Part shown: positions 61,589 to 64,000 of the stretch, in pieces
Numbering within the stretch: the first letter of the stretch is position 1
Layout: each line of letters begins with the position of its first letter
Origin: Curtobacterium sp. S6
GTDB taxonomy: Bacteria > Actinomycetota > Actinomycetes > Actinomycetales > Micrococcaceae
Length of the DNA: 64,000 nt
NCBI RefSeq assembly: GCF_000710345.2
Contig: NZ_JHEL01000015.1
Location: 1,302,001-1,366,000, forward strand
Direction of reading: 5' to 3'
Notes under the pieces: model-generated
What the model saw: only the letters and a program-made list of their open reading frames with translations
Told to the model about the DNA's origin: nothing
Database searches by the model: none
Made by a program: the position numbers and the translations under genes

Positions 61589-61871
61589 GAGCTACAGGAT
61601 ACCCGCCCTTGCCAGTTACTGGCAATGGAGGGTATGCAGCGGCTTTCTGACAGTGGGCGCAGACCTGTCCATCGGGAACAGGAACGAGGGGGCAGGCCCT
61701 CACGCAGTTCGGGTGTTTTGCCTTGGGGCTGGTCTCGATCCGCTCGGCGGTCGTGACCCGTTTCTCGGGAGGAATAATCGCGACCAGGGTGTCAGTATCA
61801 ATGTTTTCCTTGGCGTAGTCCCGACAGGCCGCAGCAGCTTCGGTGCCATATCCTTGCCCCTGCACATCGGG
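61581..61871 (-). pseudogene. Remnant of a GNAT-family acetyltransferase
   Basis: Bases 61758-61871 encode GQGYGTEAAAACRDYAK and DTLVAIIPPEK, the acetyl-CoA binding motif A region and following strand of GNAT enzymes. The N-terminal half is missing where paaH ends and the remaining frame shows no GNAT pattern. It is a decayed fragment between the toxin gene and paaH. Confidence 0.55.
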
Positions 61872-61872
61872 C

Positions 61873-62745
61873 CTATTCGTAGGTATAGAAGCCCTTCCCC
61901 GTCTTCTTCCCCAACTCCCCACGCTCCACCATGTCCCGCATCAACTGCGGCGGAGTGAACCGGGGGCCGAGCTGAGACTCCAGGTATTCGGCGATTCCGA
62001 GGCGAACGTCGAGGCCCACGATGTCCGTCAGCGCGAGCGGTCCCACCGGGTGCTTATAGCCCAGGGTCATGGCGTGGTCGATATCCTCGGGGGCCGCAAC
62101 GCCTTCCTCGACCATCCGAATGGCCTCCATGGACAGGGCGATGCCCAGGCGGGAGGACGCGAAACCGGGGGCATCCTGGACGCTCACCGGCGTCTTTCCC
62201 AGGCCGGCGACCCATTGCTGGGCCTGCTCCTTCATCTCCTGGGAGGTCTGCTCCCCCAGCACGACCTCGACGAGCTTGGAGGCCGGCACCGGGTTGAAGA
62301 AGTGCAGGCCGCAGAACCTTTCGGGGCGTTTCAGCTCCGCCGCGAGGCCGTTGACCGACATCGACGAGGTGTTGGTCGCGAGCCACGCGTCCTGGGAAAG
62401 TTGACCCTCGGCGCGGCGCAGGGACTCGACCTTCAGGTCCCAGACCTCCGGAACGGCCTCGACGACCAGCCCGCAATCGGCGAAGGCCGCGGCGTCGGTC
62501 GTGGTCTTCAAGCGCTCGAGCCAGTCTTCGGCGCTCCCGCCAATCTTCCCTCGCTGGACCGACGCGGCGACATCCTTTTCGATGCGGCCGCGGGCGGCCT
62601 CCGCGGCGTCGTCGTTGACCTCGACGACGCACACGCGTGCCCCGGCAATGAGGAAGGCGTGGGCGATTCCCGCGCCCATGCGGCCTCCGCCGAGCACTCC
62701 GACGGCGTCCGGGACGGCTCCCTGAATGGTGGTCGTGGACGTCAT
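61873..62745 (-). CDS. paaH: 3-hydroxyacyl-CoA dehydrogenase of the phenylacetate pathway
   Basis: Oxidises 3-hydroxyadipyl-CoA to 3-oxoadipyl-CoA with NAD. The 290-residue protein has the Rossmann motif GVLGGGRMGAGIAHAF, the catalytic Glu/His region FCGLHFFNPVPASKLVEVV and the C-terminal helical domain with GYKHPVGPLALTDIVGLD. The start overlaps the paaF stop (ATGA). The length fits PaaH and 3-hydroxybutyryl-CoA dehydrogenases; context favours PaaH. Confidence 0.88.
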   Translation of the reverse strand: MTSTTTIQGAVPDAVGVLGGGRMGAGIAHAFLIAGARVCVVEVNDDAAEAARGRIEKDVAASVQRGKIGGSAEDWLERLKTTTDAAAFADCGLVVEAVPEVWDLKVESLRRAEGQLSQDAWLATNTSSMSVNGLAAELKRPERFCGLHFFNPVPASKLVEVVLGEQTSQEMKEQAQQWVAGLGKTPVSVQDAPGFASSRLGIALSMEAIRMVEEGVAAPEDIDHAMTLGYKHPVGPLALTDIVGLDVRLGIAEYLESQLGPRFTPPQLMRDMVERGELGKKTGKGFYTYE

Positions 62746-63515
62746 GAGCGTCGCTCCTTTCGGCGGTCCAGGAAGGACTGCATACGGTCGAATTTGGCGT
62801 CTGATTCGAAGAGCACGGCTTGGGCGAGCTCGTCGATATAGGGGTGGGCCTCCCGCGGGGCATGGAACACGCCCTTCGCGATGCGGGTGGCCAGCGGATC
62901 CTGCCGGGCGATGCGGTCCGCGAGCGCGTGGGCCGCATCGATCAGTGCGTCGGGCTCGTGGATTTCCGTGATGAGCCGGGCGTCCAGGGCCTCGTCCGCG
63001 TTCAGGGTGCGGCCAGCGAAGAGCAGCTCCTTGGCCAGCGGTTCTCCGGCCAATTCCCGAAGGCGCCACATGGCCCCGGCGGCAGCGACGATGCCGAGCC
63101 CGGTCTCCGGTTGGCCGATGATGACATTCGGGGTGCCGATCCTGAAGTCGGCGGCCCAGGCGAGTTCCGCACCGCCTCCCAGGGCGTATCCGTCCACCGC
63201 CGCGATGATCGGCATGGGCAGGTGGGCCAGGCGGTCGAAGAGCCGGGAGTTGATGCCGCGCAGGGCGTCGTCGCGGCGTCGTTCCCGCAGCTGGGAGATA
63301 TCCGCCCCGGAGGCGAAGATGCCTTTACCCCCGGCCTCCGTCCCGGAGAGGATCAGGATCTTGGGTTCGGCCTCGAGGTGGTCGCACACGCGGTGCAGCT
63401 CCTCGATCATGGTCGCGTCGATCGCGTTGCGAACCTCCGGACGATCGAGACGAACGTGGAGCCGGTCCGGGCGCTCCTGGGTTGTGATGGCGGTGAAGTC
63501 ACCGGTCAATTCCAT
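62742..63515 (-). CDS. paaF: Enoyl-CoA hydratase of the phenylacetate pathway (PaaF-like)
   Basis: A 257-residue crotonase-fold hydratase. FASGADISQLRERR and GYALGGGAELAWAADFRI form the oxyanion hole; the catalytic Glu lies in IGQPETGLGIVAAAG. It hydrates 2,3-dehydroadipyl-CoA if the pathway role is right. ATG 63515 begins 4 bases after the thiolase stop. Confidence 0.85.
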   Translation of the reverse strand: MELTGDFTAITTQERPDRLHVRLDRPEVRNAIDATMIEELHRVCDHLEAEPKILILSGTEAGGKGIFASGADISQLRERRRDDALRGINSRLFDRLAHLPMPIIAAVDGYALGGGAELAWAADFRIGTPNVIIGQPETGLGIVAAAGAMWRLRELAGEPLAKELLFAGRTLNADEALDARLITEIHEPDALIDAAHALADRIARQDPLATRIAKGVFHAPREAHPYIDELAQAVLFESDAKFDRMQSFLDRRKERRS

Positions 63516-63519
63516 GAGG

Positions 63520-64000
63520 TCATGCCCTTTCGAGGAGGAGTGCGGCGCCCTGTCCGACGCCGATGCACATGGTCGCCAGCCCGCGTTGCGCGCCCTCGCG
63601 TTCCATGCGGTTGAGCAGGGTGATCGAAATGCGGGATCCGGAGGATCCCAGGGGGTGGCCGAGGGCGATCGCACCGCCGTCGCGATTGACGATCCCGGGG
63701 TCGAGCCCCAAGCGGCGGATCGACGCGAGGGACTGGGTCGCGAAGGCCTCGTTGAGTTCGACGGCGCCGAGGTCGTCGATCGACCACCCGGCGCGGTCCA
63801 GGACCTTGCGGCTCGCGGGGACCGGACCGATGCCCATGATCTCGGGTGGAACACCGGCCGAGGCGCCACCCACGACGCGCGCCCGGGCCTCGAGCCCGTA
63901 CCGGGCCACGGCCCGCTCGCTGGCCACGAGTATCGCCGAGGCGCCGTCGTTGAGCGCGGAGGAGTTTCCGGCGGTCACCACGGACCCGCCCTTGACCACG
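63520..64000 (-). CDS. paaJ: 3-oxoadipyl-CoA thiolase, C-terminal part, cut by the window edge
   Basis: The 3' end of a thiolase gene whose start lies beyond the window. Visible motifs are [14 protein letters not shown], the catalytic His in [16 protein letters not shown] and the C-terminal Cys in [16 protein letters not shown]. In the pathway it cleaves 3-oxoadipyl-CoA to succinyl-CoA and acetyl-CoA. It precedes paaF and paaH on the same strand, completing a paaJFH operon. Confidence 0.88.
   Translation of the reverse strand, partial: VVKGGSVVTAGNSSALNDGASAILVASERAVARYGLEARARVVGGASAGVPPEIMGIGPVPASRKVLDRAGWSIDDLGAVELNEAFATQSLASIRRLGLDPGIVNRDGGAIALGHPLGSSGSRISITLLNRMEREGAQRGLATMCIGVGQGAALLLERA

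Overview
The window is high-GC DNA from an actinobacterium, most likely order Micrococcales and close to Micrococcaceae. The evidence is gene content and style: a lysC with an internal beta-subunit start, adjacent dnaX and recR, an HtaA/HmuTUV/HmuO heme system with a DtxR-type box, LGFP-repeat wall proteins, a SAM-IV-type riboswitch and many GTG starts. No plasmid, phage or insertion-sequence backbone is visible, so this reads as ordinary chromosome with a few accessory insertions. The genus cannot be fixed from sequence alone.

Layout. 1-6.1 kb: the end of an acyl-CoA synthetase gene, a BrnQ transporter, an NAD(P)-binding protein, a HerA-like ATPase and a VOC protein. Two copies of a 24-bp element, each followed by a strong hairpin, flank the brnQ/oxidoreductase pair and may be twin small RNAs. 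6-11 kb: tRNA-Ser(GGA), SRP RNA, dnaX and recR, the last two with long disordered tails. 11-20.7 kb: an esterase, lysC, a putative glycosylase, a deacetylase lipoprotein, purS-purQ-purL and a membrane protein. 20.8-26.4 kb: a P-type ATPase, then a beta-glucoside-type PTS EIIBCA gene behind a complete antitermination leader, then a thioesterase. 26.4-33.2 kb: a GH25 lysozyme with LGFP repeats, an amino acid permease, an MBL hydrolase, a queuosine-precursor transporter and a dual-cysteine pyridoxal kinase.

33.2-41.3 kb is a heme-acquisition locus: a TetR regulator, a small ParB-like protein, hmuV, hmuU, hmuT and a sortase-anchored HtaA-domain surface protein split by an apparent single-base frameshift. 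Heme oxygenase is divergent from these genes. The divergent promoter region carries a DtxR-type box and a perfect 21-bp palindrome, and the palindrome shares 12 bp with the promoter of the local TetR gene. This suggests that heme is captured at the wall (HtaA), imported (HmuTUV) and opened for iron (HmuO) under iron control plus a second, TetR-mediated signal.

41.3-45.8 kb: a TetR/MFS drug-efflux pair with a clear operator, and a flavin monooxygenase behind a SAM-IV-type riboswitch. 45.9-64 kb: a phenylacetate degradation regulon (paaG-like, paaEDCBA; paaI-paaK-paaR; paaZ; a second thioesterase; paaH-paaF-paaJ), with three TetR-type boxes at its promoters. It is interrupted by a FolP2/RibD-like/ferredoxin-reductase block, a lipoprotein gene and a HicAB-like toxin-antitoxin pair next to an acetyltransferase remnant.
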